From positions 1-13,532 of the forward strand of contig CALLQJ010000378.1 of assembly GCA_938014865.1 (NCBI GenBank): a DNA stretch of 13,532 nucleotides. The letters run 5' to 3'. The stretch comes from an uncultured Fastidiosipila sp. (GTDB lineage Bacteria > Bacillota > Clostridia > Saccharofermentanales > Fastidiosipilaceae). Below, one piece after another: positions 12,944 through 13,532 of the stretch. Under the pieces are notes generated by a model, which did no database searches, had not been told where the DNA came from, and saw only the letters and a list, made by a program, of their open reading frames with translations. The position numbers were made by a program, and so were the translations under genes. Each line of letters starts with the position of its first letter. The first letter of the stretch is position 1.

Positions 12944-13532
12944 TCAAGGCAGGCGCTGATAAACTTCGTTCAGGCGGTAAATGGCCGCTTTATCCAAAGC
13001 CTCTAAAGCGTCCTCCTGCACGCGGAAGACCCAGTTCTTTTCTGTATTTGTCCCGGGCGTGTTCATGCGCTCCTCTTCGCCATAGGCCAGAAAGTCCTGA
13101 AGCGGTGCAATGGCCAGCACGCAGGGCAAAGACCAGGCCTCTTCAACAAAAGCCCGGGCCGCCGCGGCATAAGAATTTCCCCCGGCATTTTCTCCGTCCT
13201 CTTTATAGCGGACATAGTCCAGGGCAAAAGCCCGGATCTCCGGATCGAGGTTTTTCAGCCAGCCCGCCGTCGTATTATTATCATGCGTGCCGGTAAATAC
13301 GACATCATTTGCCTTATAGGTATAGGGCAGTTCATCGGCTTCAGTCGTGGCGTCAAAGGCAAACTGCAGCACCTTCATCCCGGGATAGCCGCTGTCTTCT
13401 AGAAGTTCATCGACTTCTTCATTAATATCCCCGAGATTTTCCGCAATAATTTCCGGCGCATCCAAGGCCTCATGCAGTGCATTGAAAAGCTTCATTCCGG
13501 GTCCCTTGCGCCAGACTCCGTGTTTGGCCGTC
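12944..13532 (-). CDS. malQ: 4-alpha-glucanotransferase (amylomaltase), copy 2, C-terminal part; start lies beyond the window
   Basis: The visible 195 codons are the C-terminal part of a GH77 amylomaltase. They begin in frame with TAKHGVWRKGPG at the window edge; the Met at 13495 is internal, not a start. Family landmarks are IIAENLGDI, with the general acid/base glutamate, and FTGTHDNNTTAGWL, with the transition-state-stabilising aspartate. LQDFLAYGEEERMNTPGT and NWVFRV near the end are also conserved, so this part of the active site is complete. The nucleophile aspartate lies upstream, outside the window. The enzyme rearranges alpha-1,4-glucans in maltodextrin or glycogen use. It is separate from the malQ whose N-terminus is at the left edge: both run on the minus strand about 12.8 kb apart. 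Its own upstream neighbours are unknown, so whether it belongs to a glycogen or a maltodextrin cluster cannot be told. Confidence 0.94.
   Translation of the reverse strand, partial: TAKHGVWRKGPGMKLFNALHEALDAPEIIAENLGDINEEVDELLEDSGYPGMKVLQFAFDATTEADELPYTYKANDVVFTGTHDNNTTAGWLKNLDPEIRAFALDYVRYKEDGENAGGNSYAAAARAFVEEAWSLPCVLAIAPLQDFLAYGEEERMNTPGTNTEKNWVFRVQEDALEALDKAAIYRLNEVYQRLP

Noticed and set aside
1..13532. Idea that the two malQ fragments are one gene split by the ends of a circular sequence
   Set aside because: The window contains housekeeping genes and is stated to be a window; the fragments (42 and 195 codons) together are far short of a ~500-residue amylomaltase.
1..13532. Mobile elements, CRISPR arrays, tRNA or rRNA genes
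   Set aside because: No transposase, integrase or phage motifs, no regularly spaced repeats and no tRNA-like folds were recognised in the gaps; all gene-sized space is filled by chromosomal core or sugar-use genes.

Overview
The window looks like a chromosomal segment of an anaerobic Firmicute, most likely class Clostridia and plausibly Lachnospiraceae. The reasons are a moderate-to-high GC content, a lipoprotein with a Lys-Glu-Thr-Glu linker, a Firmicutes-style maltodextrin operon without its own ATPase, a long cobalamin-dependent ribonucleotide reductase, and strong AGGAGG ribosome binding sites. The family-level placement is an inference from style, not from a search. Every convincing gene lies on the minus strand, so transcription runs from high to low coordinates.

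Right end to 8.3 kb (housekeeping). The window opens, in transcription order, with the C-terminal part of a 4-alpha-glucanotransferase (malQ copy 2). Next is recJ, with its own promoter directly after the malQ stop. Then comes rel, a bifunctional (p)ppGpp synthetase/hydrolase whose ATG overlaps the recJ stop codon. A textbook intrinsic terminator closes the recJ-rel unit.

8.3 to 4.8 kb. A single large gene encodes a class II (adenosylcobalamin-dependent) ribonucleotide reductase, nrdJ. It has a promoter overlapped by two NrdR-box-like sites 33 bp apart and a strong terminator, so it forms its own transcription unit.

4.8 kb to the left end. A maltodextrin-type operon follows: binding lipoprotein, two permeases, a LacI-family repressor, and the N-terminus of another 4-alpha-glucanotransferase (malQ copy 1) running off the window. 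The promoter is a good sigma-70 type (TTGACA-17-TAAGAT). A cluster of three LacI/CcpA-like palindromes sits just downstream of the predicted transcription start. A terminator-like hairpin between the binding-protein gene and the first permease gene probably makes the binding protein in excess. No ATPase is encoded here, so a shared MsmK/MalK-type ATPase elsewhere is expected.

I found no mobile element, CRISPR array, RNA gene or clearly novel multi-gene system. The points of interest are regulatory architecture (operator cluster, intercistronic terminator, NrdR boxes), the duplicated malQ, the direct recJ-rel overlap, a 49-residue N-terminal extension on Rel, and a small inverted-repeat element between the nrdJ terminator and the sugar-operon promoter.
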